Assembly: GCA_938036655.1 (NCBI GenBank)
Contig: CALHQS010000076.1
Location: forward strand, 1-31,426
From: an uncultured Candidatus Altimarinota bacterium
GTDB lineage: Bacteria; Patescibacteriota; Gracilibacteria; BD1-5; UBA2023
Direction of reading: 5' to 3'
Length of the DNA: 31,426 nucleotides
The translations under genes were made by a program, and so were the position numbers. Position 1 is the first letter of the stretch; each line of letters opens with the position of its first letter. This document shows, in pieces, positions 1-6,521 of this stretch. The notes beneath the pieces are model-generated. The model was not told the origin of the DNA, did no database searches, and saw nothing but the letters and a program-made list of their open reading frames with translations.

Positions 1-235
1 TAAAATTTTTCTCAATTAACGACAAACAGATTACAATCAAAAATCACGATTTTGATTTTTTCAACTTCACATCGCCACTCATATGCAAGATTTTCAAGAC
101 TTTCATCGTCGCAAGCGAGCTCTCATCAATTCTCGTAGAGCATTTCGACGAGCGCCCAAAAAATTCCAAATCCTTCCATTCCAGCCTTTCGTCGCAGGCT
201 AATAATTTTTGCATCATTTCTCGCTGAGAAATCAT
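1..235 (-). CDS. Hypothetical protein, C-terminus beyond the window
   Basis: The reading frame starts with ATG at 233-235 and runs off the left edge of the window. A TGA at 44-46 is read as glycine (KSKSG), and no TAA or TAG follows before base 1. About 78 residues are visible: a basic and acidic N-terminal half, then a hydrophobic stretch (FLIVICLSLI). An upstream TAA in frame at 248-250 limits the N-terminus. It is the last visible gene of the minus-strand phage-like series. I recognise no family. Function unknown, and the reality of the gene is only moderately supported. Confidence 0.4.
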
Positions 236-312
236 GAGAAAAATAATTTACTTTTTTAGTCATAGTTTTTGCATAAAAAATTTTCTGTTATAGAAAAGAG
301 AATTTTTTGTAT

Positions 313-576
313 TTATTTTTCAATTTCTTCAAAATCTGTTGCTTTCAGATTCCATCAGAAATGTTTATTTGCCTTTGAAATAATCCTATTCACGATACTT
401 TCCCGTGATTTATTTCGATAGAAGGTTTGGATTAAATTATTATAACTTTCATCCATTGCTTCACAGAAATCTATAATTGCTGTTTTTCCTTCTTTTTGCA
501 TCATGAATTTTAGGGGCTTAATTTTTCTTCTTGGTTCAGGGATGTAAATATATCCATATTTTTTATTTGAATTCAT
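313..576 (-). CDS. Small hypothetical protein of the phage-like segment
   Basis: An 87-residue protein beginning MNSNKKYGYIYIPEPRR. I chose the ATG at 574-576 because the frame further upstream crosses the terminator that follows the exonuclease gene. A TGA at 355-357 is read as glycine (NKHFGWNL), and the frame ends at TAA 313-315. The middle (residues 30-70) is helical-looking, with a GKTAIIDFCEAMD stretch and an SRESIVNRI stretch that would suit a small DNA-binding protein. I see no definite helix-turn-helix signature, so this stays an inference. It lies downstream of the recombinase pair on the same strand. Confidence 0.5.
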
Positions 577-585
577 TTTTTGAGA

Positions 586-618
586 TTTTAAAAAAATAAA
601 ACCCCTAAAAATGGGGTT
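586..618 (-). terminator. Rho-independent terminator after the YqaJ-like gene
   Basis: On the minus strand an AACCCC/GGGGTT stem with a loop of about 7 nt (arms at 600-605 and 613-618) is followed by a T-rich run. It overlaps the stop codon of the exonuclease gene and ends just before the next gene starts. Confidence 0.7.
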
Positions 619-1261
619 AATTGTTTTCGGATTTTTCAATAAATTTTTGTGCCATTTTATCATATTCAGCATAAAATTCAGCAAGGCAGTTTTTAGCTAA
701 TTGAATTGATTCTTGTAGCTCCTCACGAGTAACAAGAATTTTTTTCATACGAATTTTTTCCGCATAAAAATCAGGGTTGTAGGCAATAAAATCAAGTTCT
801 TTAAGATCTTCTAAAATAATAAAATAGTGGACCACTTGCCAAAAATATTCATCAGGGATTTTATCTGACAAAAAATATTTTACAAAAATTTTGGGGCTTG
901 GAGCTTTGACTTCAATAGCTTTAATAATCTTTCCTTCCTCGTTACGAATGATACCATCGGGAGATATTCCAATCCAGTCAATATCCGTGCGAGATATAAA
1001 TCCAACACTCTCGATTTTTTCCTCTTTAAGAAGCTTCTTCACAACCTCCTCAACTCGATGTCCTCGCTCCATCCATCAACTTTGGTATACCTCAGGAAGT
1101 GGGGCGAGTTTTTCTGCCAGCAGTTCGTATATAAGCTCTGTTTTTGTGGATGTTTTACTTGTTACGACTGTTTTGAGCCGTGTTCAAGTTATTTTTCCTG
1201 CACGAGCTTTGAGCCACTCTTCTGTGCCTTGTGGGGCATCAGAAATACTAATATTATTCAT
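617..1261 (-). CDS. YqaJ-type viral recombinase / exonuclease
   Basis: A 214-residue protein of the YqaJ (lambda-exonuclease-like, PD-(D/E)XK) family. In phage recombination such enzymes resect double-strand ends for a partner annealing protein. The family signature is at the N-terminus: GTEEWLKARAGKITGTR (about residues 12-28), followed by the metal-binding core SPDG and the EVK motif (IKAIEVKAPSP). Two glycines are TGA, one in KITGTR and one in QSGWMER; without recoding only the second half would be an open frame. The start ATG (1259-1261) overlaps the end of recT by 8 bases, so the two are probably translationally coupled. A terminator follows directly. The family is clear; activity is inferred. 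Confidence 0.88.
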
Positions 1262-2102
1262 TTGGCATATCAGTTATAGAAGTATTTTCAACTTTTTTAG
1301 CAGTTTCTTCCATTGGTTTTTCTGCTGGCTTCAATAAGTCAGCAACACTTGCTTCACTCGGTCTTTTTGAATGTTCCAATAATTCTCGTTCTTGGTATTC
1401 CTTGATATCTCCATCAGAGTTATCAGAATCAAGCACTTTATATATTTCCTCATTTTTTGGAAGAATTTTCGAAAGTTGCTTAATTGCTGTTTTCCTCCAC
1501 ATGTTGAGTTCTGGATCATTTTCAGGGTTCCAAGGCGAATATTTGTCACCATATTGACCATTGGCAGACTTGGAAAATTTTTTGAATGCAAGCACCTCAT
1601 CCTTTGCCATATATTTCCAAATTTTCTCGCCATTGATCGTTGCGACCACATAGACTCATACAGGTTCTCCGCGAGCTTCCAGAGCGTATTTGTGTTCGAT
1701 TCGTGGCTCCAGCCCTCCATATACTCAAAACTCATCATTCTTACGCACAATGTCAGTGTATATAGACTGAACGCCAGCGCGATACAGCAATGTGATAATT
1801 CCTTGGTAGCCAAGTTGGAACTGTGCTTCCATCTTTCCTTTGTTCGAATACGGTAGGATGTATGCTTCTCCACTTACAGAACTGGGGAAAAGATTGTATT
1901 CTGCGCATTTCATAAATGCGGAAATAATCGTTGCCTGAGAACATTCCAAGAGCTTTGGTGTACTCTGTGCACAATACGCCACAGCGGATAAAAATTTGAG
2001 CGTCTTCTTTTCATCATTCGAGAAAAAGTTATTGAGCGTCTTCATATGCTCAGAAACAAGATTTTTTTTGAGATCTTCAATGGTAGTAATAGCGGTAGTC
2101 AT
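1254..2102 (-). CDS. recT: RecT-family single-strand annealing protein
   Basis: A 282-residue protein of the RecT/Redβ type, which anneals complementary single strands in phage-type recombination. Family features are clear: the N-terminal region with SAVAYCAQSTPKLLECS, then AFMKCAEYNLFP, LQYQGIITLLYRAG-like text (seen as LGYQGIITLLYRAG), and the core segment ending WRKTAIKQLSKILP. Two glycines are TGA (NDEFGVYGG and EPVGVYVV). The C-terminal tail is acidic and low in complexity, as in many RecT proteins. It sits between a coiled-coil protein upstream (21 nt gap) and the YqaJ-like exonuclease downstream (8 nt overlap), the classic exonuclease plus annealing-protein arrangement of temperate phages and mobile elements. 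Confidence 0.9.
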
Positions 2103-2123
2103 ATTGAATAGTGAGATTAAAAA

Positions 2124-3266
2124 TTATTTTGAGTACAAACCAACGAATTTATAGAATTTTCGCCCCTCGTCTGTATCAATGAAAGTAAATTCGTGCTTAT
2201 TTTCTTCGGTCAATCCGATTTCTTCCAAGAATTTTTTATATCGTTCGCGGGCTCGAAGCTCTGCCTCTTCTTTGGCTTTTCTTGCCTCGGCTTCGGCTTT
2301 TTCCCGTGCTTCGCGTTCTGCGCGTTCTTGCTCTTCACGGATTTTTTGTGCTTCGGCTTCCGCCTTGGCTTTTGCTTCTGCTTCTTCACGAGCCTTTTTG
2401 AGTTCTTCCTCTCGCTTTTTTTCTTCCTCAATTCTTTTTCGTTCTGCTTCGGCTCGTTGTTTTTCTTCTTCTATCTTTCGTTTTTCTTCCTCAATTTTTC
2501 GTTGCGCTTCCAAAACTTCAAGCGCGCTCTTTTTTGTTTCGATTGTGAGTTCAAATTCTGAAAAATATTCGGCAAAATTATTTTTTGCATAGGCCACGAA
2601 GTGTTCAAGTTCGCTCATCGATGTACTTGCCATCATTTTTCCTTTGATATTTTCGATGGCTTGCTTGCGTTCCTGTTCTTCTTTGAATTTTCGTTGTTCT
2701 TCTTCAAATCGCGCTTTTTCCTCGGCTATTCGTTTTTCTTCTTCAATACGAATTCGTTCCTTTTCTTGATATTCTGCTTCAAGTTGTGCAATAAGTGCAT
2801 CAAATTTTTCATCGCTCATCACATTCGGCGAGTGAGCGAGCGTATCATACTGCGCACTATATTTGGCGAGTCGCATTGTGCGGTCGGCGATGGCTTGTTG
2901 TTTGCGTGCTTCTTCTGCTTCTTTTTCCGCCTTGATTTTAGCTTCATATATTTCTTTTTTAGTTTTTAATTTTTCCTCAGTTTCAGCAATAATTCCGATA
3001 AGATTTCGCTCAATATTTATTGCTTCTTTTTTCTGTTCATCAAGATTTTTAGTGAAATCCTTTCGAGCCTTTTCGATTTCTACTCGTGCATTTTTGAGCT
3101 TCATTTGCTCGTTATGAACAATATCCTTTGTTTTATTGTCGATAATTTCAACTTCAAGCACCTTTTGTGCTCCAGAATTGAGTTCTTCCAATTCTTTCTT
3201 CTTTGCTTCCCGCAGCTCAATAGTAGCAGGAGAATAAAGATCAATAAGAGTAATTTCTGTTGTCAT
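2124..3266 (-). CDS. Long coiled-coil phage-type protein (DUF1351-like)
   Basis: A 380-residue protein dominated by charged heptad-like repeats of Glu, Lys, Arg and Ala. The N-terminal 120 residues are helical (LKNARVEIEKARKDF, then an ERNLIGIIAETEEKLK segment), residues 120-330 are almost pure EEEKRK-type coiled coil, and the last 45 end in a small ordered block (EEIGLTEENKHEF...FYKFVGLYSK). The N-terminal pattern resembles DUF1351-like proteins encoded beside recT and exonuclease genes in Firmicutes phages, which fits the position here; I could not verify this by a search. No UGA codons occur. Its exact role in recombination is unknown. Confidence 0.7.
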   Translation of the reverse strand: MTTEITLIDLYSPATIELREAKKKELEELNSGAQKVLEVEIIDNKTKDIVHNEQMKLKNARVEIEKARKDFTKNLDEQKKEAINIERNLIGIIAETEEKLKTKKEIYEAKIKAEKEAEEARKQQAIADRTMRLAKYSAQYDTLAHSPNVMSDEKFDALIAQLEAEYQEKERIRIEEEKRIAEEKARFEEEQRKFKEEQERKQAIENIKGKMMASTSMSELEHFVAYAKNNFAEYFSEFELTIETKKSALEVLEAQRKIEEEKRKIEEEKQRAEAERKRIEEEKKREEELKKAREEAEAKAKAEAEAQKIREEQERAEREAREKAEAEARKAKEEAELRARERYKKFLEEIGLTEENKHEFTFIDTDEGRKFYKFVGLYSK

Positions 3267-3293
3267 AAAAAATTTATAAAAAAAATAAAAAGA

Positions 3294-3422
3294 CTATTCA
3301 AAGTCTCATTGCATAAGTGCATCAACCATATCGCAGGCCTCAGCATCATCACGAGCCTCTCGCTCATTTATTGCCTCGTTCCATTCCTCGAAGCGAATAA
3401 GTTCATCAGCTGGATCGTACAT
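3294..3422 (-). CDS. Small acidic protein (42 aa), contains a UGA glycine
   Basis: A short frame from ATG 3420-3422 to TAG 3294-3296. The protein begins MYDPADELIRFEEW and ends LMQGDFE, where the G is TGA. Under the standard code it would lose its last residues. It is strongly acidic, resembling small phage proteins encoded next to recombination genes. A terminator lies just upstream (3430-3457), and it precedes the coiled-coil gene by 27 nt. Function unknown. Support is codon composition, position and spacing only. Confidence 0.5.
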
Positions 3423-3429
3423 TTTCTGT

Positions 3430-3457
3430 AAAATAAAGCCCCGTTTTTAGGCGGGGC
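3430..3457 (-). terminator. Terminator between two small phage-segment genes
   Basis: GCCCC (3438-3442) pairs with GGGGC (3453-3457), and the minus-strand product ends in TTTATTTTA. It follows the small membrane protein gene. Confidence 0.65.
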
Positions 3458-3465
3458 AAGTAAAA

Positions 3466-3654
3466 TTATAAATCGAAGTTGTACATATATTTTTTGCGTT
3501 TTTCTTCTTCTTTTTTGGCTTCAACCGCCCATCGGTAAGAAGCGAAAACAAGAAAAAAAGACAAAAACAAAGCAAAAAATAATGCTTCATTTATATTGTT
3601 CGCAGTAACCTGCGAGAGAACAAAAAGAACAAAAAGAGAAATAAAAGTTTTCAT
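3466..3654 (-). CDS. Small single-pass membrane protein
   Basis: 62 residues with one or two hydrophobic segments: a signal-like N-terminus (MKTFISLFVLFVLSQVTA), then a strong helix (EALFFALFLSFFLVFASY), followed by a basic, charged cytoplasmic-looking tail (KKEEEKRKK). The gene is bracketed by terminators on both sides on its own strand, so it looks like an independent unit. I see no family signature. A phage holin-like or toxin-like role is conceivable but has no direct support. Confidence 0.5.
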   Translation of the reverse strand: MKTFISLFVLFVLSQVTANNINEALFFALFLSFFLVFASYRWAVEAKKEEEKRKKYMYNFDL

Positions 3655-3671
3655 ACGAAAATTTTAGCAAT

Positions 3672-3698
3672 AAAAAAACTTGCATTTTCGCAAGTTTT
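3672..3698 (-). terminator. Hairpin with T-run upstream of the small membrane gene
   Basis: AAACTTGC (3676-3683) pairs with GCAAGTTT (3690-3697) around ATTTTC. The minus-strand product continues in an eight-T run. It is one of two tandem terminator-like hairpins here. A further GTAC...GTAC repeat (3701-3715) lies between them. Confidence 0.55.
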
Positions 3699-3721
3699 GA
3701 GTACCCTAAAAGTACTTTTAA

Positions 3722-3748
3722 GAAATAAAAAATCCTTTTCGGATTTTT
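3722..3748 (-). terminator. Second tandem terminator-like hairpin
   Basis: AAAAATCC (3728-3735) pairs with GGATTTTT (3741-3748) around TTTTC, with a T-rich minus-strand tail. It follows the possible small gene at 3776-3931. Confidence 0.6.
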
Positions 3749-3775
3749 GCTTTTTAGATTTTCCAAATCCTCATT

Positions 3776-3931
3776 TTATTCGTTCTTTTTTGCTAAAGTT
3801 CAGAGAATAATTGAGGATTTTTTGATTATTTTAATTTTTTTTAAAGAATCTACGAAAGTAGAAATATTTTTTGATATTTTTTGCTTTTTCTTGCATTTTA
3901 TTTTTCAAATTTCAAAAATTCGTTGCCTCAT
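3776..3931 (-). CDS. Possible small basic protein (51 aa) read with UGA as glycine
   Basis: In the otherwise gene-free stretch 3655-4079 one minus-strand frame stays open from ATG 3929-3931 to TAA 3776-3778 if TGA is glycine. It contains two such codons (FEIGKIK and IILGTLAK). The peptide is lysine- and isoleucine-rich, as any AT-rich random frame might be. A terminator-like hairpin follows about 30 nt after the stop, which is the main reason to list it. There is no recognisable family and no clear ribosome binding site. Confidence 0.25.
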
Positions 3932-4007
3932 CTATCCGTTCAATTCATTGTTTGAACCACTCGGTCAGTTTTCTGTTTATTCCGACTGTAAAGGGTAGGG
4001 TCGCCTT

Positions 4008-4066
4008 TTCGAATAAAAATAAAAAGATGTTAAAGTACAATCATAGTAATCGTACAATAACATCTT
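4008..4066 (-). terminator. Terminator of tRNA-Arg(UCU)
   Basis: A long imperfect stem (AAGATGTTA at 4024-4032 with TAACATCTT at 4058-4066, extended by a GTAC/GTAC pair) sits 14 nt past the tRNA 3' end. On the minus strand it is followed by a TTTTTATTTTTATT run. Confidence 0.7.
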
Positions 4067-4079
4067 ATTGTTTCGTGAA

Positions 4080-4154
4080 TGGTATCCGCAGTAGGGATCG
4101 AACCTACGACCTTTGGCTTAGAAGGCCACTGCTCTTCCACTGAGCTATGCGGAC
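4080..4154 (-). tRNA. tRNA-Arg, anticodon UCU
   Basis: A complete cloverleaf with a seven-pair acceptor (GTCCGCA with TGCGGAT, a G-U at the end), a TTCGATC T-loop and an encoded CCA (complement of 4080-4082). The anticodon loop CTTCTAA gives UCU, reading AGA/AGG. The 3' end faces the phage-like segment, so it is a candidate integration target. Confidence 0.93.
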
Positions 4155-4162
4155 TCGCCGAT

Positions 4163-4190
4163 ATTATATATTTTTTCAGGAAAAAGCAAA
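4163..4190 (-). promoter_or_regulatory. Promoter of tRNA-Arg(UCU)
   Basis: Minus-strand TTTGCT (complement of 4185-4190), 16 bp spacer, TATAAT (complement of 4163-4168). The start point would fall within a few bases of the tRNA 5' end. The same TTTGCT-16-TATAAT arrangement precedes tRNA-Cys. Confidence 0.7.
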
Positions 4191-4230
4191 ATTTTCTCAA
4201 AAAAATTTTCCTCAAATATTCAAAAATTTT

Positions 4231-4256
4231 CAAAAAGAAAACGCCCGAAAGCGTCT
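4231..4256 (-). terminator. Weak terminator after tRNA-Phe
   Basis: ACGC (4241-4244) pairs with GCGT (4251-4254), and the minus-strand product runs into TTTTCTTTTT. The stem is short, so read-through into tRNA-Arg is possible. Confidence 0.45.
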
Positions 4257-4269
4257 TAAATATTCGAAA

Positions 4270-4344
4270 TGGTGGCGAGGAGTAGAATCGAACTACCGAC
4301 ACAAGGCTTTTCAGGCCTCTGCTCTACCACTGAGCTACCCCGCC
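4270..4344 (-). tRNA. tRNA-Phe, anticodon GAA
   Basis: A complete cloverleaf: GGCGGGG acceptor, GCTC...GAGC D-stem, anticodon loop CTGAAAA (anticodon GAA), TTCGATT T-loop and encoded CCA. Confidence 0.94.
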
Positions 4345-4355
4345 GAAGTGCAGTA

Positions 4356-4383
4356 AATATATGAATTTTCTTGCAAATGTCAA
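4356..4383 (-). promoter_or_regulatory. Promoter of tRNA-Phe
   Basis: Minus-strand TTGACA (complement of 4378-4383), 16 bp spacer, TATATT (complement of 4356-4361), about 11 nt before the tRNA. Confidence 0.65.
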
Positions 4384-4395
4384 ATTTTTTTTGAA

Positions 4396-4427
4396 AAAGA
4401 AAAAATCCCCCGTCTGGGGATTTTTTT
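4396..4427 (-). terminator. Terminator of the pilin gene
   Basis: AAATCCCC (4403-4410) pairs with GGGGATTT (4416-4423). On the minus strand it overlaps the pilin stop codon and ends in an A/T-rich tail. Confidence 0.8.
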
Positions 4428-5016
4428 AACGAGAGAAGTTAGCAAATACTGAGAATTTTCCAGCATCCATTTTTGCAAGTTCTGGTTTTTCAAGAAGACC
4501 TCCCTGAGCATCAGCTACAGTTTTCTGAGTAGGATTACCCATCAAATCGTTAAATGTTGCTTTTCCAGTTACACCTGTTGGAAGAGTATCAAGAGCCATG
4601 TTACCATTAGTTACTACTTCCATCTTCGCACCTACCATATAAGCAGAAGTGTCTTTGAGGTTGAAGTAAGCGTATCCTGATGCACAATTTCCGATCTTGT
4701 TAGAAGCAGCTTTTGGATCTTTTGGAAGAGTTTTAAGATACTGAACTGCCTTTCCTGCACCTTCAAGGTCATTTTTAATGTCGTCAAGACATTTATCACT
4801 ACCACTACCCTGAGTTGGATAAGCATTCATATCAGCGAAGTATGTACCGAGAGCAGTACCTACCTGATTCATTGCTTGCTGGCGGTTAGTATCACGAGTA
4901 CGTTCTAGATAACCCATAAGAGATGGATAAAGAACCGCAGCCAAAATACCGATAATCGCAATTACGATCATAAGTTCTACAAGAGTGAACCCCTTGCGAG
5001 CAGAAAATTTTTTCAT
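4426..5016 (-). CDS. Type IV pilin-like major subunit
   Basis: A 196-residue class III-signal protein. The short basic leader MKKFSARKG is followed by FTLVELMIVIAIIGILAAV, the prepilin peptidase cleavage site (G|F) with Glu5 of the mature protein. It is exported and assembled into pili or pseudopili by the machinery that PilT (14398) would retract. The globular part carries two cysteines (DKCLDD and GNCASG) that could form the usual pilin disulfide. No UGA codon is used, in keeping with high expression. It is monocistronic, with its own promoter at 5104-5132, a hairpin-bearing leader and a strong terminator. PulG-type pseudopilin is an alternative; PilA-type pilin is more likely given pilT. 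Confidence 0.9.
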   Translation of the reverse strand: MKKFSARKGFTLVELMIVIAIIGILAAVLYPSLMGYLERTRDTNRQQAMNQVGTALGTYFADMNAYPTQGSGSDKCLDDIKNDLEGAGKAVQYLKTLPKDPKAASNKIGNCASGYAYFNLKDTSAYMVGAKMEVVTNGNMALDTLPTGVTGKATFNDLMGNPTQKTVADAQGGLLEKPELAKMDAGKFSVFANFSR

Positions 5017-5047
5017 AAGAGAAAAATAAAAAAATAAAAAATATATT

Positions 5048-5089
5048 GCATGAAAATCATGCTGCTACTAATGTCGGAAAGTTATTTCC
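5048..5089 (-). other. Two stem-loops in the pilin mRNA leader
   Basis: The predicted leader of about 80 nt holds a perfect 6-bp hairpin (GCATGA and TCATGC, 5048-5062) and a second hairpin (GGAAA and TTTCC, 5076-5089). Such structures often stabilise abundant mRNAs. A regulatory role is inference. Confidence 0.4.
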
Positions 5090-5103
5090 CGTAGCTCAAA
5101 AGT

Positions 5104-5132
5104 ATACTATCAGAAATTTCTTGAAATGTCAA
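5104..5132 (-). promoter_or_regulatory. Pilin promoter
   Basis: Minus-strand consensus TTGACA (complement of 5127-5132), 17 bp spacer, TAGTAT (complement of 5104-5109). Confidence 0.7.
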
Positions 5133-5189
5133 AAAATTTTATACTTTTTTCTCAGAAAAGTGAAAAATGTTGATTTGAAGCGATTTCTT

Positions 5190-5217
5190 TTGACTTTTTT
5201 GGAAAATTTTATACAAT
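5190..5217 (+). promoter_or_regulatory. Promoter of tRNA-Gly(UCA)
   Basis: TTGACT (5190-5195), 16 bp spacer, TACAAT (5212-5217), 12 nt before the tRNA 5' end. Confidence 0.7.
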
Positions 5218-5229
5218 GCAGGAGCATTC

Positions 5230-5308
5230 GCGGGGGTAACATAAAAGAGTGAGTGTACTAAGGCTTCAACCCTTGGGTGTGCCGGTTCGAACCCGGTCCC
5301 CCGCTCCA
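5230..5308 (+). tRNA. tRNA-Gly, anticodon UCA: reads UGA as glycine
   Basis: A 79-nt tRNA with encoded CCA. The acceptor GCGGGGG/CCCCCGC and discriminator U73 are typical glycine identity elements. The anticodon stem TAAGG/CCTTG closes the loop CTTCAAC, giving anticodon UCA (5266-5268), which pairs with UGA; C35 is shared with normal tRNA-Gly. The T-arm (GCCGG, TTCGAAC, CCGGT) is canonical. The D-arm is not: the best stem is ACAT/GTGT with a U-G pair, the ten-base loop AAAAGAGTGA has no adjacent GG at the 18-19 position, and two bases rather than one join it to the anticodon stem. This is the molecule that makes table 25 work here. There is no terminator before the next gene. Confidence 0.92.
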
Positions 5309-5325
5309 GATTTTAAAAATTATTT

Positions 5326-5664
5326 ATGGCAAATTCCCACGGACTTTCCGCACGACTCGTCAAAAAACAGGCAGCCGCTCGAAAACTTGCAAAAAACAAG
5401 AAAAAAGCCGCGGCCGTTTTTACTGGGAATGAAAACAAACAAATTCGCGCCAATACTTCTTTCAAAAAACGCAAACGCTATCTCGAAAACAAACAATCTT
5501 TTCCCAAGAAAAAATTGCCGACCAAAAATATTGAACAATTGATCGAAATGGGAATCATCGACGAACGCGGTTTTTTCAAAAAATGAAAGAAAAAAAATTA
5601 TATTACCAAGTCCATGACTGACGCGAAAGGGTTTGATTTTTACGGAATGCCACGAAATTCATAA
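5326..5664 (+). CDS. Small basic protein downstream of tRNA-Gly(UCA)
   Basis: A 112-residue, strongly basic protein (MANSHGLSARLVKKQAAARK at the N-terminus, many Lys/Arg up to residue 75). TGA at 5584-5586 is read as glycine (FFKKGKKKNY), adding 26 residues that end in FYGMPRNS. It starts 17 nt after the tRNA with no intervening terminator, so tRNA and mRNA are probably one transcript. There is no Shine-Dalgarno sequence. I do not recognise the family. The composition suggests RNA binding or ribosome association, which is inference from charge alone. Confidence 0.6.
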
Positions 5665-5670
5665 AAAAAC

Positions 5671-5697
5671 TTGATTTTTTAAAAAAATCATTATACT
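5671..5697 (+). promoter_or_regulatory. Promoter of tRNA-Arg(GCG)
   Basis: TTGATT (5671-5676), 15 bp spacer, TATACT (5692-5697), 10 nt before the tRNA. Confidence 0.55.
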
Positions 5698-5707
5698 CGT
5701 TGCACCT

Positions 5708-5785
5708 GCAGTCGTAGTTCAGTTGGATTAGAACGCCTCCCTGCGAAGGAGGAGGTCACAGGTTCGAGTCCTGTCGATTGCACCA
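5708..5785 (+). tRNA. tRNA-Arg, anticodon GCG
   Basis: A complete cloverleaf with acceptor GCAGTCG/CGATTGC, anticodon loop CTGCGAA (anticodon GCG), TTCGAGT T-loop and encoded CCA. Bacteria usually read CGU/CGC/CGA with an ACG anticodon edited to inosine. A GCG anticodon would read only CGC and CGU, so CGA, common in this window, needs another tRNA. Confidence 0.92.
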
Positions 5786-5795
5786 TTTTATATTC

Positions 5796-5834
5796 AAAAA
5801 GAGTTTCTCTGTGAAGCTCTTTTTTAATTTTTTA
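5796..5834 (+). terminator. Terminator of tRNA-Arg(GCG)
   Basis: AAAAAGAG (5796-5803) pairs with CTCTTTTT (5817-5824), followed by AATTTTTT. Confidence 0.75.
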
Positions 5835-6398
5835 TATTAAAAAAGAAAACCCTCACGCGCGTGGGAGTCATATTTCCTCCTTTCAAATATCAGACGAGAT
5901 CAATTTTTGGAATTTTTTGTGATGATATTCTGACCAATACGGTCGACGCGACTCTTCCGAAAGAGCCATATCCGCACAATAATCATCAACTGAGCGCAAA
6001 GTATACAGCATATTTTGCAGAAAAATTTCATAATTATGCGCGTATCATTCGAATTTTTTCTGCGTCTCATCACAGTCATCATTCGACTTGAATTGTACGG
6101 CCAAAATTCGCGGAATTTCACATTCGAACCACTCATTAGGAAATATATTTATCGCCTCCAAAATATGCAGCGAAAAATTATTTTTTTCTGGATTTGAATG
6201 AGTGCGCGCCACAGAACTTTCTTTGAGAAATTTTTTCCAAATGGCTTGTTGATCGCCAATCTCGCGGATGATGGTATCATCTCGTTTTGGTGCGATATTG
6301 ACGGGCAACAATTTTGGCTCATTTCGCACAAAGTTCACAAACGACGATCGTTGCATTCTCGCGCTCTGGAACTGCACAAAAAACAGTATTTTTTCCAT
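5832..6398 (-). CDS. Hypothetical protein, 188 aa
   Basis: ATG 6396-6398 is preceded by AAGGAG seven bases upstream, one of the few good Shine-Dalgarno sequences in the window. The frame runs to TAA 5832-5834 through several TGA glycines (KFEGYAHN, SSDIGKEEIG, RAGGF). The protein looks soluble, with aromatic-rich C-terminal text (YWSEYHHKKF) and no signal or membrane segment. I do not recognise it. The last codons overlap a GC-rich hairpin with a T-run. The next gene upstream (6520-7086) has the same length and strand, but I see no convincing similarity between the two. Confidence 0.6.
5838..5866 (-). terminator. Terminator overlapping the end of the 188-aa gene
   Basis: The minus strand folds CCCACGC against GCGTGAGGG with almost no loop, followed by TTTTCTTTTTTAA. 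It overlaps the last codons of the gene. Confidence 0.5.
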
Positions 6399-6488
6399 TT
6401 TTTCTCCTTTTAAAATTTTGAAAAATATTTTACCAGGTGGAACAAATATATTTTAAGAGAAGAATAAAAATTGCAAATAAAAATTTTA

Positions 6489-6521
6489 AAAAGAAAACCC
6501 TCACTCAAAAGCAAGGGTTTT
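6489..6521 (-). terminator. Terminator after the 6520-7086 gene
   Basis: AAAACCCT (6494-6501) pairs with AGGGTTTT (6514-6521), then TTCTTTTT on the minus strand. Its right arm and tail (GAGGGTTTTCTTTTT) match the terminator at 5838-5866. Confidence 0.65.

Noticed and set aside
2179..3000. Tandem repeat or CRISPR-like array
   Set aside because: The periodicity is codon-level coiled-coil repetition without constant repeats and spacers; no CRISPR array was seen anywhere.
2179..3117. Long Ser/Phe-rich plus-strand frames opposite the coiled-coil gene
   Set aside because: Mirror images of the GAA/AAG-rich coiled-coil codons.
3747..3998. Plus-strand Phe-rich open frame
   Set aside because: Low-complexity Phe/Ser content typical of antisense AT-rich sequence; no start signal and no family features.
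5230..5308. UCA tRNA as selenocysteine tRNA or as Trp(UCA)
   Set aside because: tRNA-Sec is much longer with a large variable arm, and Trp tRNA has G73. The acceptor stem and U73 are glycine-like, and UGA falls on conserved glycines.
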